Assembly: GCA_030998225.1 (NCBI GenBank)
Contig: JAPYXD010000728.1
Coordinates: forward strand, 868,001-932,000
Source of the DNA: Diplolepis rosae
Taxonomy: Eukaryota > Arthropoda > Insecta > Hymenoptera > Diplolepididae
Direction: 5' to 3'
Length of the DNA stretch: 64,000 nt
In this document: positions 22,638-34,493 of the stretch, in pieces
Position numbering within the stretch: position 1 is the stretch's first letter
Layout of the letters: every line of letters starts with the position of its first letter
Position numbers and translations under genes: made by a program
The notes under the pieces: generated by a model
Databases searched by the model: none
What the model was told of the DNA's origin: nothing
What the model saw: the letters and a program-made list of their open reading frames with translations, nothing else

Positions 22638-23890
22638 GCGTGACTGCAGCGCCATAGCATGAGTGAACTAAAGGAGGCTGTTCGAGAACTTTTACGATGT
22701 AGTATAATGGGACTGAGTTATAAAAATGTTTATTGTCAATAAAAAAACAAACAAAAAAACAATTTGTATCACTTTAAAATTCGATTGTTTTTCCTTGTGA
22801 AGTATTTGTGTGAAATCAGCAGTAAAAAGTAAGTATTTTCCATAATAAAAATGATATAGAAACCAGTAAATATAAGGTTAAGGTAGTTGTCGTGCAAAAA
22901 TCAGTCTCTGGAAAAAGAAGTTTTTCTATGATTTCAAGACTGGCAATTATATCATCAGCCGTGTCATATGTAAGGAAAGACACTCTTTTTAATGAAAAAA
23001 TTCAAAAATTACGAAAAATAATTTTTTAATAATGTATTTTGTAATGGGATTTTTCCTTACTATCGCTTCTTACCAATTTTTTAAAAATGATTGAAGTTTC
23101 TTAAATCATTTCTTATTTTTTCGGGGAAAATATTCTCTACAACTTGACCGTTTCCAATTTTTGAAAATAAATTCTTTAATGATTGAAATAATTAAAAATC
23201 AATTTTCCAAAACAAAATTTTTATAAACAAATTGCTGTATTTGATAATAATTGATTTATTTTCAAAAATTGGAAACGGTTAAGTTGTAGAGAATATTTTC
23301 CCCGAAAAAATAAGAAATGATTTAAGGAACTTCAATTATTTTTAAAAAATTGGTAAGAAGCGATAGTAAGGAAAAATCCCATTACAAAAAACATTATTAA
23401 TAAATTATTTTTCGTAATTTTTAAATTTTTTCATTAAAAAGAGTGTCTTTCCTTACATATGACACGGCTGATGATATAATTTCCAGTCTTGAAATCATAG
23501 AAAAACTTCTTTTTCCAGAGACTGTTTTTTGGCATGACGACTACCTTAAGTTAATGACAGATAAAAACAGACTAGAAAAATAATAAAGAATTAAATTGTA
23601 ATTTCATGATGACACTTTTAGGTACTTGTTGAGTAAATAAATATTAATTGTTTATTTTCAGATTCAAATTCATCATGGATATAATTATTAAAACAGGTTT
23701 TCAATCAATTAAACATACAATAGAATTTCAACCACAAACGAAAATTAAAGGTAAAAATCTCGTTCTGGCAGAACACGTACGAGATGTCCAAGAGTTCCGT
23801 AGAAATAATGAAAGTTATTTAATAAACTCTCGTATAATTCGACAAGCATCAGTTCATGCAACACCCTACAGTACCCACTTATTCCTTTGA
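22638..23890 (+). CDS. Possible gene fragment: 5' exon, intron, and a 71-codon reading frame
   Basis: A splice donor GTAAGTA at 22829 and an acceptor TTTATTTTCAG ending at 23661 enclose an intron that contains the foldback 22882-23545. The following exon has an ATG at 23675 and codes for 71 residues to a stop at 23890. The stretch VLAEHVRDVQEFRRN followed by IIRQASVHATPYSTH resembles the segment just before the SWIM zinc finger in repeated insect proteins that also carry a YqaJ-like nuclease. That comparison is from memory and weak. The SWIM cysteines are not present before the stop. It may be a truncated copy of such a multicopy gene, or a host gene whose later exons I cannot see. Confidence 0.35.
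22882..23545. mobile_element. TTAA-flanked GGTAGT foldback (copy 2)
   Basis: Precisely bounded by TTAA on both sides. Ends are GGTAGTTGTCGTGC and the inverse (GACGACTACC). Arms of about 300 bp match at very high identity and leave only a short centre. Arms share TTCTCTACAACTTGACCGTT with copies 1 and 3. It sits in a probable intron. Confidence 0.85.
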
Positions 23891-24092
23891 TTTATTTTCC
23901 ATTTAGACGTTGGAAATTTATAAAATTTACACTCACTTTTCCTGCTTGTATTTTTACAATTCACAACACAACAACTTCGGTGGCTCATTTCAGCTATATT
24001 TTTTTAATTAAAACAAAATTTAGATTTGCACATGTATTTTGATTGCTCGGAAATATAAAACAGCCTCCTTTAACGCCTAAATTATTCACTGC

Positions 24093-24965
24093 GTGCGCTG
24101 GCGTCGATTTAACTCTCCCTACCATGACTTCGCACGGTGCCTATACTCCTCCATGCTTTCGGTTATCGAGTCGGAATTGAGAATTGTGTATTTCTGTCGA
24201 AACCGTGCAAAAGAGGCGCGAAGCAGACGACAATTTCAAATTTACGAAATATGTTATTTAAGAAAGAACACTTTTTTCCGATATTTTGGAAAAAATCTGA
24301 AATATCGTGTAAAATTTTATAAGCATTTGAACACTTCAGAAATAAACTTTCAGAAAAATTTGATGCCAATAAATTTTCCACATTTGAATCAATATATATT
24401 TTCCTATTCAAATTTCCATACTTCTTATCACTTTTGTACATTTAAAAACTTTTTAGTAAGAGAGATATTTTCTATTAAGAAGAGATGAACATAAAATTCA
24501 AGTTTAAAACTTACATTCTCAGTTTTATGTTAGAAATATTTTCATTTTACATTTTTGTAGCCTAAGCACAGGCTTTTCATTAAAAAACTTAAATTTTCTA
24601 TGGAAAGGAAAAATTTTCTAACAGATGTGGATGAATTAAAAAGCTAAAATATGTGTTCATTAATATCTTCATATGAACATGTAAATATTTATCGATATTA
24701 AATTTTACATAAAAATTTTTGTCCGAAGTGTTCAAATCTTGTTACAATATGACAAGATCATATGGAAGAGTTCTTTTTTTTTAATGAAATATTTTGTTAT
24801 TTTTAATTTGTCTGTTCTTCTGAAATCGGAGGAAGGTTTGAACAGTAAACAACAAATTTTCCAATGGAATTCAAGGTCAATAAATGCTTAAAGTTTTATA
24901 TTAAAATTTTAATTACAAAATTTTGAAGCTTTGTAACTATAACATTTTTTGGAATTTACATCTTC
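24093..24965 (+). repeat. Single diverged arm of an FB1-like foldback
   Basis: Runs parallel to the left arm of FB1: it begins with the subterminal block GCAAAAGAGGCGCGAAGCAG (about 24208) and continues through matching stretches to about GAAGCTTTGTAACTATAAC (24925). Identity is clearly lower than among the three FB1 copies. The second arm is absent. Confidence 0.65.
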
Positions 24966-25025
24966 TACATGACTTTAGCAATCTCCCAAATCATCTCTGG
25001 AATCAGCCACAAACATGTGCAGTAA

Positions 25026-25189
25026 TGGTGCATTTATACCTCTCGCTGCCTGACCGGTGCGGACAGAAAATACATAAGAGCAAAAAAGACAGACAGTGTG
25101 AAATTGGAGAAAAAGATAACGTCTGTCTCTTTTACTCTTATGTATTTTCTGTCCGCACCGGTCAGGCAGACAGAGGAATAAATGCACCA
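25026..25189. mobile_element. 164-bp Harbinger-type MITE
   Basis: Inverted arms of about 65 bp start TGGTGCATTTATACCTC and end with the inverse. A 3-bp TAA repeat flanks the element (25023-25025 and 25190-25192), as in PIF/Harbinger MITEs. The spacer holds no gene. Confidence 0.85.
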
Positions 25190-25596
25190 TAACCAGCCCC
25201 CGGAATCTCTGGAGTTGAAAATGTCGTAGATGTTGACCGTTGGCCACCGTGGCGCTGGCTGTTCATGAGGCCGACCTTACACAGATTAGCATTATAGAAC
25301 ATTGAAATTTAACGTTTTTTGTGAAAAATTGGTGTCTGAAGTGCTTTTGTGTGCTTTTTAGGTAATTTGGAATGGTTTTAACAGTCGGTGATATAAAAAT
25401 TTAAGTGAAAATGCGAGAAATTTGTTGCTGTAGGTTGCAAAACAGGCTACACGTAATGCTCTAAAAAAGTGCATTGTTTTGTGGTTTATTTATCATGAGC
25501 GCCTTTAACTTATTAAAATTTAATCTATACCAAATTTAAAACGCTTTGAATAAAAAAATCAACAAAGCTGACTGACTGAACTTAAGGTATTATAGA

Positions 25597-26309
25597 TAGG
25601 GATGGGCGATCTTCAACAAAAAGAATCGATTCTTAAATTATTGATTCAATTTTATCGATTAATCGATTAAAAAGATCGACTTTTGAATCGATCTTCAAAA
25701 ATCGATACCTTTTTCTGAAAATGATAAATTTCTGTAAAATGACCTTTTTTTAAAATGTTTTATAACAATTGGAGATATAATTGTTACTTGCATATTTTGT
25801 GAATTTAAATTATCAAAATAAAAAAGTGTTTATATCAATAAAAAAGCAAAATTAGGCTTAAAAAACACACTATATTTGCGAATCAGGAACGTTTTTTATT
25901 TTTTTAAATTGCACAATTTCTAAAGCAATGCGTATTATTAGTGATAAAGTTTCTAACATAAATATGAAGTATTACTATAAAGTTTATAATATTAATATAC
26001 TTTGAACTTTGCATATCACTTAAAGTATTATTTATGATAAAATGTCTGGCATAAATATGAAGTATTATTATAAAGTTTATAATATTAATATATTTTGTAT
26101 ATCACATTAAGGATATTCTCGTGGTCGACCCCTTGATCTCACTTTTAAACTAAAAAACAGTTCATAGGAATAGTTCATAGAAATAGGAAACAGGAAAAAA
26201 AGAAAGGAGAATCGTTCGTAAAGACCGAAAAAAAAAATATTAATCCAACCGATTAATCGAGTAAAAAAGATCGATCTCCGTAGAATCGAATGGAGATCGC
26301 CCATCCCTA
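25597..26309. mobile_element. Non-autonomous hAT element, 713 bp
   Basis: Ends TAGGGATGGGCGATC and its inverse are flanked by the perfect 8-bp duplication ATTATAGA (25589-25596 and 26310-26317). Subterminal ATCGATT-type repeats are dense at both ends. A ~120-bp direct repeat (CATAAATATGAAGTATTA) is found twice at about 25955-26100. No transposase. Confidence 0.9.
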
Positions 26310-26317
26310 ATTATAGA

Positions 26318-26999
26318 TTAAATACACATAATAAATTATGTGCATATGAGATCTAAATATCCATTATATTATTATGAAATATAGTATATTATGTTGATTA
26401 TTATTTATTACAAACATCTTTGTTCTTAGTGTTTTCTAATACTTATAAAGGAATTTTATAAATTCTTTATATTTGTTACTTTTTCAAATGTACGTTCATT
26501 CCTTATGTGAAAGTTTTGTTCATAAAAATGTAATTTTTTCAATTACTGAGAAGTTTTAAAATATAAAATACAAAATGTCCTATAATAAAATCTAATTTTT
26601 CTAACAAAATCAAGATGATATCATTAATACCCGTATTATAATTCAATTTGATGGAATTTCAATAGCCAATTTTTCTATTATAATATGTAAGACTGATATA
26701 ATATCAATAATATTGATAATATAAATAAATATTGTATTTTTATTTAATAATCACAATGTAAATATTAATGTTAAAACGAAGATAACAGAACTTTGATTTC
26801 AATTTCCAGCCAGAATTATAAAGATAATTTTCGCCGAAATTCCAAACATATTACCCTTTATATCAGTAAAAATTGCTTTAAATAATATTTAATACTTTCT
26901 AGTTTAATGTGTTGTAAAAAAAAATATGATCAAGTAGGTTTTATCCTCAAAAATTTAATTTTTATGCATTTTTCCCATGCATTAAAATGAATTCGGGCC
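26318..26999. other. AT-rich non-coding DNA
   Basis: Nothing recognisable. Confidence 0.4.
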
Positions 27000-27131
27000 T
27001 CATGAACAATCAGCGCCCCTAGCGGCCACGGTCAATTCTTGTGACATTTTCGTTTCGCGGATTACGTGCATTCTGACTAAGATGCAGGGGGCTGACCATA
27101 ACTCAACGACCTTGTGGCCGAATATATGTAG

Positions 27132-27203
27132 TGTAACGGTGTGCCGGTTTCCGGTACTAGCTATAAGGGGTTCTAGCACCTTTTCTCTCATAACCAAATA
27201 TGC
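27132..27203 (+). repeat. 72-bp fragment identical to the start of the gypsy LTR
   Basis: These 72 bases (TGTAACGGTGTGCCGG onward) match the first 72 bases of the 3' LTR at 34494 without visible difference. Immediately after them the sequence changes to THAP transposase. This could be all that is left of the 5' LTR of the gypsy element, or a separate insertion. The identity suggests a recent event. Confidence 0.85.
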
Positions 27204-27919
27204 CGTTTCCTGTCTTACGAATTGTCTCATCCGTATTTGAAGATAAAATTGAATTATATATGCTAACATCTCCACAGCTTCATTGGCATGTTCTTTGCAT
27301 TGAAAACTAAATTTTGTTTCAGATGAAATTAAATCGTCTAGAATTAGATCAAAAGAATTGCTAGACCGGCAATGTTTGTTAAATAGATATTCGACAACTG
27401 TGATAAGCTTGTATAACTTAACATTTGGATGTATGAAATCTTTATTTATTTTTTCAAATCTACTCAAACTTTCAGGTAACTGATCACTAGAAAAAGATAT
27501 CGTATCTGCATGAATTTCAAAAGTAGTCGAAAATGCATTTAAGCATGTCGAACATTGAGTGTGTTGTTTAATGTAAGCAGTTATATGACCAGTTGTGTAA
27601 AATATCAAATAATCTCTAACAGCTGGTAAAGCATAATCGTGCTCTACTGCATCTACAAAATCACTAAAATCAGTGTCTTCACAATCGATTATTGCTTTCA
27701 ACTTTTCTCGAATTTCTTGAATTGCGCTTTTACTATTCGACTGATGTAATTCTTTCAATTTTGAAACTGTGGAGGGTTGCCATCGAAAGTACTACAATTT
27801 CCAAGGTTTGGAGGTTTCAAAATGCTAAAGGCAGCTAATATCTTGTATATTTGCAAGAAGGTTGGTGTACAAAGATGATCATTTGTTCCTCCACCTAATC
27901 TGATAGTGCCAAAAAATCT
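27204..27919 (-). pseudogene. THAP/P-type transposase C-terminal fragment
   Basis: On the minus strand an exon begins after the acceptor TTTAG at 27920 with FFGTIRLGGGTNDHL and FLQIYKILAAFS, typical of the C-terminal part of THAP9/P-type transposases. After one frameshift at about 27770 it continues as a 252-residue open frame with GHITAYIKQH, a CSTC pair and later VEYLFNKHCRSSNSFD. The reading frame then runs straight through the 72-bp LTR fragment (27132-27203) and on to 27000. A degraded second copy of the QCKEHANEA region lies on the opposite strand at about 28622-28740, and there the text after RQE differs, which places the break at 27203. It is a different copy from that at 15446-19766. 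Confidence 0.75.
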
Positions 27920-29280
27920 CTAAACAAAAGGAAAGGAACAAAAAATTAGTGAAACTTTTATACAGTATTGATAATAAGCCATTCGAAATCTCATACTGAA
28001 TAAAATATTTTTATCTTGTTCAGTTAAATTTTCTGAAATTAAGGAAGCTAAAGAAATACTAAATGGATTTTGAATGCAACACTAACGACACTATATTTCT
28101 TATACAAATCCATTTTGTAAAAAAATATAAAAGTGCTTTCTTCGATATTTATATTTCACTGGAAGAATTCGTCTGAAAAGGAATGGATTGAAGGGATATA
28201 AAGATAAATTTTGGAGTTAAATAAGTACCGTGATGATAAATATGAACGTATCTGGAAATAAAATATTAGACCAGATTTTATATAAAGATATTTTATTATA
28301 CGCGTAAAAAATGCTAAGTATAAATTAATTAAAATAAATATTTTAATATTATCATTATACACGGTAGTTTATCTTTCCTGCAAAACATGTCATATTAAAA
28401 TGAATACATATGTTCATAATTTTTCCGCGATGTTCAATACTTACAAAAATTGATTGAATATAATGAAAAAAGACGAAAAAAATCAGCTATATCTAATAAA
28501 GTATCTAACATATCTATATTCCCTGTACGAAATATGTCGAACATAACCGAAGACATATATACATATGTTAAAAATATGTACTAGCAAATTTTATAGTAAT
28601 AAATATTTTTTGTCATGTGAAACAAAATTTATTTTTCAATGCAAAGAACATGCCAATGAAGCTTTAGAAATGTTAGCATATGTGATTTAATTTTATTTTA
28701 AATAAGAATGAAACAATTCGTAAGACAGGAAATGGCTGAAATTTAAAAATTTAGCGTTTTGAAAAAAAAGCATGCCAAGTTTTGCGACATTTAACTAGTC
28801 ATCATCGATCTGTACATGTTAAAAATTTAAAATATGTTAAAAATATGTACTAGAAAATTTTATAGTAATGAATATTTTTTGTTACATTTACAAATTTTTA
28901 ATTGAGTAAATATTTCCCTTCGCATGGTTTTTTTATGTTGAACACAGGGCTTAACAAAATATTTATTTTTCATTTCATTCGTTTGAAGCTGGAAAATAAA
29001 AATGGAAAATACTTCTCTTTATAAGCTTAAGCTTTTTATTTATTTTTAAATATATTTTCTATTATATTGGAATAACATAAAAAAAATTTTGTTCAGGGTC
29101 TCAAGAATTCTTCATGCGTATCCACAGTATATATTTTACGAAGTTGAATGTGTTCTTTTTTTTATGTTGTATTAATTGATTTATGCAAAATGTGTATTTT
29201 ATGTCCTAGAATCATTTTAGGAACATTTTTTCATTCCATATTGTTCAGAAACTTAATTATTTAAAATTTTTTAAATATTT
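27920..29280. other. Non-coding DNA with a decayed THAP fragment
   Basis: The plus-strand stretch 28622-28740 is a stop-filled copy of the transposase segment at 27215-27310 (CAAAGAACATGCCAATGAAG), so the two form an inverted pair. Text around AAAATATGTACTAG occurs at about 28570 and 28845. The rest is unassigned AT-rich DNA. Confidence 0.5.
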
Positions 29281-29581
29281 GTCCATTAGTACAATGCTTT
29301 TGTAGAGCGTGCCGCGTGCAGCGCCGCTCTGGTGAGAAAACTTCGCACATAGAAACTATAATCACTAAGGGAATCAAGTTCTCGCCGTTGCAGGCAGGGA
29401 GTCGGATAGGGCTGCTGAGTAGTTTCTTGGAGTTTTAAATGAGTGGATAACTGGAGGGTGAACTGAGTAGCTTTCCGATCCACCAGGTTCAATCTCGAGT
29501 AGACGAGTAGCCAAAGGAGAAACGAAAGCCGCGACCTTCCTCCAGGGTTTTTGCCGTGGTTTTTACACCCGGAGGCGAAGG

Positions 29582-30442
29582 GTGCAGATAAGCACCGAGG
29601 TCGTAAGGTTGTTTGTTGGGACCACGGAAACTAATATAGTCGCAAATAATAATGATAATCATACTGTTCAAAATAATTGTAGTGAGCTACGCCGACACGA
29701 GACGCCCGTGCAAATGCTACAAAATCAAGTGAGTGAGCTATCTTTAGGGGAAACGCGAAATCCTGAAAAGATTTCAAAAGTCGTACGCGATCTACTTCCG
29801 GAATTTAACGGTAGGAATATGTCCGTGAGAATGTTCGTTCGTCATTGCAGGGCAGCAGTTTCAATGGTATTACCTCAAGAAATACCGTATTTAACGATGC
29901 TTATAGTTACTAAAATAACTGGCGAAGCACGAAAACTGATTCAAGATAGTCCAGATATTAATTTAAATGAAACGTTGAAAATTCTAGAACAAGTGTATTC
30001 TCAGCAAGAAGATCTGAGCCAACTAATGCACCAGTTGGCTACGGTAAGGAGAAGTAATTCAGAAACGGTACCAGAGTATGGAGCACGCGTAAACCAGATT
30101 TTGAATAAATTAATTAACGGTGTGTTAGAAAGTACACCCGGTGAAAGAGGTTTCGTTCGATGTGAGACTTTCAAGGAAACAGCAATCGGTAAATTTTTGC
30201 GTGGCTTAGAGCGAGAAATTTTTGTGCAAATTTCAGAAAAGGGATTAACTACCCTCGAACAAGCTATCGCTCTAGTCATAGAGGCAGAATTGCGTTTGAA
30301 AAGTTGGGAATGGGTGCACAACAAAAGTCAACCCCGAAATTCGAAGGTGAAAGAAATTATGAGAGAAGAAGTGAAAATAAAGTTGTGTCTCGTAGACGTG
30401 TGGCTCACCTTCAAAATAGCGATATGCAAAGCAAAAACATAA
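29582..30442 (+). pseudogene. gypsy gag
   Basis: A 286-residue frame. Residues ~60-240 have the helical pattern of retrotransposon capsid proteins (for example RMFVRHCRAAVSMV, ARKLIQDSPD and KFLRGLEREIFVQISEKG). Past about residue 245 the frame shifts: another frame (with the SENKVVSRRRV-type basic stretch) looks like the original continuation toward the nucleocapsid. No zinc knuckle is visible in either frame. Family usual length is about 350-450 residues. The start used is the first ATG in frame after a leader that contains several stops. Confidence 0.75.
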
Positions 30443-30642
30443 AGCGAATTAAAGAGAAAATGTAATTTTCAGGCTGTAGGGAATCAGGAACGCGCAACTT
30501 CGGAAAGGCTTAAGACTATGCCTTTAAACTACAAAAAGGGCCGTTTGAACGAGAGCACGACGACCGACAACCCAAGTCTCTCCCAGAATGCAGAATTATC
30601 TTCAAACTAGACGAATTACAAAATTTAGGGACAGCCCCATTA

Positions 30643-31278
30643 GTGAAATTAGAAAACTTAGCATTTTCTCCAGAGCAGGCCATTTTTATAGTTGACACGG
30701 GATCAAGTGTAAATTTAATTAAGGAATCATCTCTAAAATCACTAATTTGGGTAAATAGGAATAGAGTCCTCAAATTAGTCGGTATAGGTTCGAATACCAT
30801 TTCGACACTCGGTGAAATTAAAATCACGATTGAAAATGTAAAATCCATATTCCATGTTGTTTCCAGATCCTTTCCAATCGCACAGGATGGCATTCTTGGC
30901 ATATATTTCCTAAAAAATCACCAAGCTATTTTAGATTTCGATGAAGATTTTCTTCTTTTTGGAAGTAAAAAATATCCTCTTCTCGGGTATACGAATATCC
31001 GTGTACCTGCAAGAACAAAAAAACAAATTCAATTAAAGTTGAAGAATACTAATTTAAGTGAAGGTTATATAAGAAAAATACTCTGTGGTCAAGGGATTTT
31101 TCTTGGCGAATCTTTGGTTCGCAATCAGAATAATGTGGCGAGGGTTTTTATCATTAATTCCACTGCAAAGGAGGTAGATTTAACAATACCCCCAGTTGAA
31201 CTCGAAGAATGCGAAATAGTTCCATCCTTAGTTCGTTCCTTCAAGGGTGTTGAAAACCTAGAAAAAAAAAACAATTAG
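30643..31278 (+). pseudogene. gypsy aspartic protease and linker to RT
   Basis: The protease active site is seen as IFIVDTGSSVNLI at about residue 14-26, and the second fold landmark as DGILGIYFLKNHQAILDF at ~85-102. The remainder (ARTKKQIQLK and onward to EECEIVPSL) is the linker that joins protease to RT in gypsy polyproteins. The frame ends in a run of A's at 31261-31270 and a stop, so a frameshift separates it from the RT frame. Confidence 0.85.
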
Positions 31279-31400
31279 GTTTGCCATCGGCAAAACTTTT
31301 AGAAATTTTAAAATGAACTGAACTGAGCGAAGAAGAAAGGGAAAGTCTTATTCCTATTATTATCAATTTTTCTCATCAATTTTACTTACCTGGTGACAAA

Positions 31401-32243
31401 TTGGTAGGAACTAATGTTTCAACACATAAAATAATAACGGTTGATAAACAACCTATATTTACCAAACAATATCGTTTTCCCCCTATTCATCGAGATGAAA
31501 GCAGGAAGCAGACAGACCAATTAATTAATTCAGGTATCGTGCAACCCTCGACTTCACCCTATAATTCTCCCTTATTAATAGTCCCTAAAGAATCAGATTC
31601 GTTAGGTAATAAAAAGTGGAGAATGGTAATAGATTATAGGGCGTTGAATGAAAAAACAGTAGGTGACGCATATCCACTCCCAAATATAACAGAAATTTTA
31701 GATCAATTAGGAGGATCTAAGTATTTTTCTATAATGGACTTAGCCTCTGGTTTCCATCAGATCCCTATGGATCCAGAATCGAAAGAGAAAACTGCTTTTT
31801 CAACTCCTTACGGACATTTGGAATTTAACCGAATGCCGGTCGGATTGAAGAACGCACCTGCTACTTTTCAGAAAGTAATGGATAAAGTTCTTACTGGTCT
31901 TCAAGGTATAGAACTCTTCGTTTACATGGATGACATAGTCATCTATGCGACTTCTTTAGAGGAACATTCTCGGAAATTAAAATCGTTGTTAGGACGTTTG
32001 AAAACTGCTGGGTTGGCACTTCAACCAGAGAAATGTTATTGCCTGAAACGAGAAATAGCTTATTTAGGACATGTTATTACACAGGAAGGAGTTAAACCTG
32101 ATCCAAAGAAAATAGAGGCTGTTGAAAAATTTCCTATTGCGAAAAATAAGAAGAATATTAAACAGTTTTTAGGTCTTATTGGTTATTATAGGAAATTTAT
32201 TCCCGATTTTGCAAAGCTGGCAAAAGTCAAAGAAGTATTATGA
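31401..32243 (+). pseudogene. gypsy reverse transcriptase, truncated
   Basis: RT blocks are present in order: PIHRDESRKQTDQLI and NSPLLIVPKE, then WRMVIDYRALNEKT, then FSIMDLASGFHQIPM with the first catalytic Asp, KTAFSTPYGHLEFNRMPVGL, then the YMDD box (LFVYMDDIVIY) and AYLGHVITQEGVKPDPKK. It ends at IGYYRKFIPDFAKLAK, exactly where RNase H should begin. The catalytic residues are intact, so only the deletion and the broken upstream frame stop it from being a full polymerase. Confidence 0.93.
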
Positions 32244-32460
32244 TAGAAAAGTAAACCCTAAGTTGTTTCATGAAGGTCATGAAGTATATCTGAAAGTAAA
32301 TTTAAGAAAGGACAAATTTAGTCCGTATTATGCAGGACCATATGTCCTGGAGAGGCTTCTTGGAGAACGCAATGCCCTGATAAGATTGGGCCCTAATAAA
32401 ACGAAAATAGTACACACAGATCAATTGAAATTAGCAACCCCTCCATCTAATGATGGTTAG
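32226..32460 (+). pseudogene. gypsy integrase C-terminal remnant
   Basis: In the next frame after the RT, the text YYDRKVNPKLFHEGHEVYLK and SPYYAGPYVLERLL is the C-terminal module of gypsy integrases, including the GPY motif, and it ends shortly after VHTDQLKLA with a stop at 32458. The zinc-binding and DDE catalytic core are deleted. Confidence 0.85.
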
Positions 32461-33100
32461 TAAGTCAATCAAAGAAAGAATTGATTGAGAAATAATATTT
32501 GACCAAATATGTCAAAATGTTCTTCTAAGAACTATAAGCTGGATATATATGTGTAAAATAATATCAGCATGTAGGCTATTTAAACAATCAATCAGATAGT
32601 ATGATTGATTGCAGAATAATATTTAACCAAATCGTTAAATGTTTTTCTGAAATTACAGGGAAAGATAGTATTTATGCAAAGAAATAAAGTAGAAAAGTAG
32701 CCTAGTAATAAAATGTATATGTATATGGATTAATTTAGGAGAAAAAAAAACATTGATCATACGTAGAAATATATAAATATAGGAAAATATGCATTAGAAT
32801 CGAAAAGGAAAACAAGAGCTAATGTCTAGTCAGTCAATTATAAAAGGCTTAATTGACTGCAGATTAACACCCTGACCTGACTTGTCAGAGTGTTTTTCTG
32901 AAAGACAAGGATATTTGTGAAATTAGTATGCGTAAAATAAAAATTGAATTAGAATGCGAATTGAATTGAAATTTTCAAAAAAAAAGGAAAGGGTTATATT
33001 ACAAAATAAATTAGCCAATCACGACTAAAGTGGTTGACTACAGGAAGATATTTGATCAAATCGTTATATGTCTTCCTGAAAATTACTGTCGTATTGACAA
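32461..33100 (+). repeat. Four repeats of a double stem-loop module (gypsy 3' region)
   Basis: Four diverged blocks start at about 32463, 32584, 32830 and 33013. Each has a first hairpin (CAATCAA/TTGATTG; CAATCAATCA/TGATTGATTG; CAGTCAATTA/TAATTGACTG; CAATCAC/GTGGTTG). About 3-5 bases later comes a second one (TTTGAC/GTCAAA; ATTTAAC/GTTAAAT; CCTGAC/GTCAGA; AGGAAGATAT/ATATGTCTTCCT). Each closes with TTYCT then GAA(A)nnACA-like text. A possible fifth first-hairpin (GTCACCAATTTAGTGAC) is at about 33490. Base changes on one side of a stem are matched on the other, which supports a conserved RNA structure. Function unknown. Confidence 0.75.
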
Positions 33101-34484
33101 TGGAACAAGGAGTTCACATTAATGCAGAAAGGTGTGTTATAGGCCTCAAATAATTAGGCTAAAGAATTAATTCATACTTACCAAATGGAGAAATCAAAGA
33201 TAATAAATTTAAAATTCTTACAAGCAGTAATTGCTGACAAAGCACCTGCTACAGATGGGCTAACTTTTGCTGTTTACTTTCTTCCACCAGAGTAGACAAT
33301 ATTATTATTTAATGAGTAAGTTATGGCATATTTTACCCCTAGGATGTAATTTTCGGTAAACTCTTGTTGACCATTGTTGCTTTCCATCTGAAAAAGGGAA
33401 AATTTAATAAATGACCATAATTATGTTATATACAAAGCAAATATCTTTATATATAAATGTCAAATTATATTAAATATAAAACCAGCCAGTCACCAATTTA
33501 GTGACGAATAGATGAAAGAAAGATATTCATACTCGCCATAAATTAACACTATTGAATACAAAAGGAACAGCCCCTATGGAAGCGTATATTTATGCATATG
33601 TTTGAAATATGCACATTTATACGTGGGCCTATATATATTAATAAGATTTCAATACTTACGAAGAGTCAATTTAGGAGGTTAGTTTCCGACAAATTGGTCT
33701 TAAGCTGACATTCTGGACTCGTAGGAAAAAGGAAATAAAATTCTAAAACAAAAGGAAGAAATGTACACAAAGAAAATCGTTCTTGTCATAAAATATACAT
33801 AAACATCAAAGAAATGAATGATATAATGAACTTATCTGATAGACTGGTGTTCAGTTTTGAATGAGGCTTCTCCAGAGACACGGGAACTGGATTTTGAAAG
33901 AAGAAACATCGGTTCTTGATTATTATTGGATAATTGCTTCAAAATTTTAAGCGAATGATAATAAATATACGTTTGAACATAAAAATAAAATTAATATACA
34001 TATGTGTATGTGTGCATCGGGGGAGGTTTGCAAAATTCAATGAGTATTAACAAAATTTTACATCTAAAAGAGGGCATTAAAGTATAAAAATAAATATAAA
34101 TACTTACGGTTATCTAGTTGGTTATGAAGATAGGTTGAAATTCGTCCGTAATTCTATCTCATACAACGAAATCAGAAAAAGATAGAAAATCTAAAAAAAA
34201 AAAAAGAGGAAGAAAACTTTATAGAAAGGAATAGAACTTCATATCAAAGCCCTATAGGATTAATAAAAGTTTTATTAAATTTTTAAGAAATGATAAGCCT
34301 TAATTTACTAACCTTGAAATATAAGTAATAATAGTAACCTTGAAGAGCGCTCCTTTTTAGAATTAGGAATGTTTATAAACAAAATTCCTCATCACCAATA
34401 AATCAGGCTAGAAACGAAATCCGATACTAATAAGTAAACTTTGAGATAAAAAGTTGTCACCCCATGAAACAACTTTTTAAATAA
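33101..34484. other. Remainder of the gypsy 3' non-coding region
   Basis: No open frame large enough for an envelope gene is found between the integrase remnant and the LTR. Several direct repeats with alternating short hairpins are seen but none as clear as those at 32461-33100. Confidence 0.5.
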
Positions 34485-34493
34485 GGGGGAAGG

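Noticed and set aside
32461..34493. Envelope gene between integrase and 3' LTR
   Set aside because: No frame of useful length, signal peptide or membrane segment is found there.
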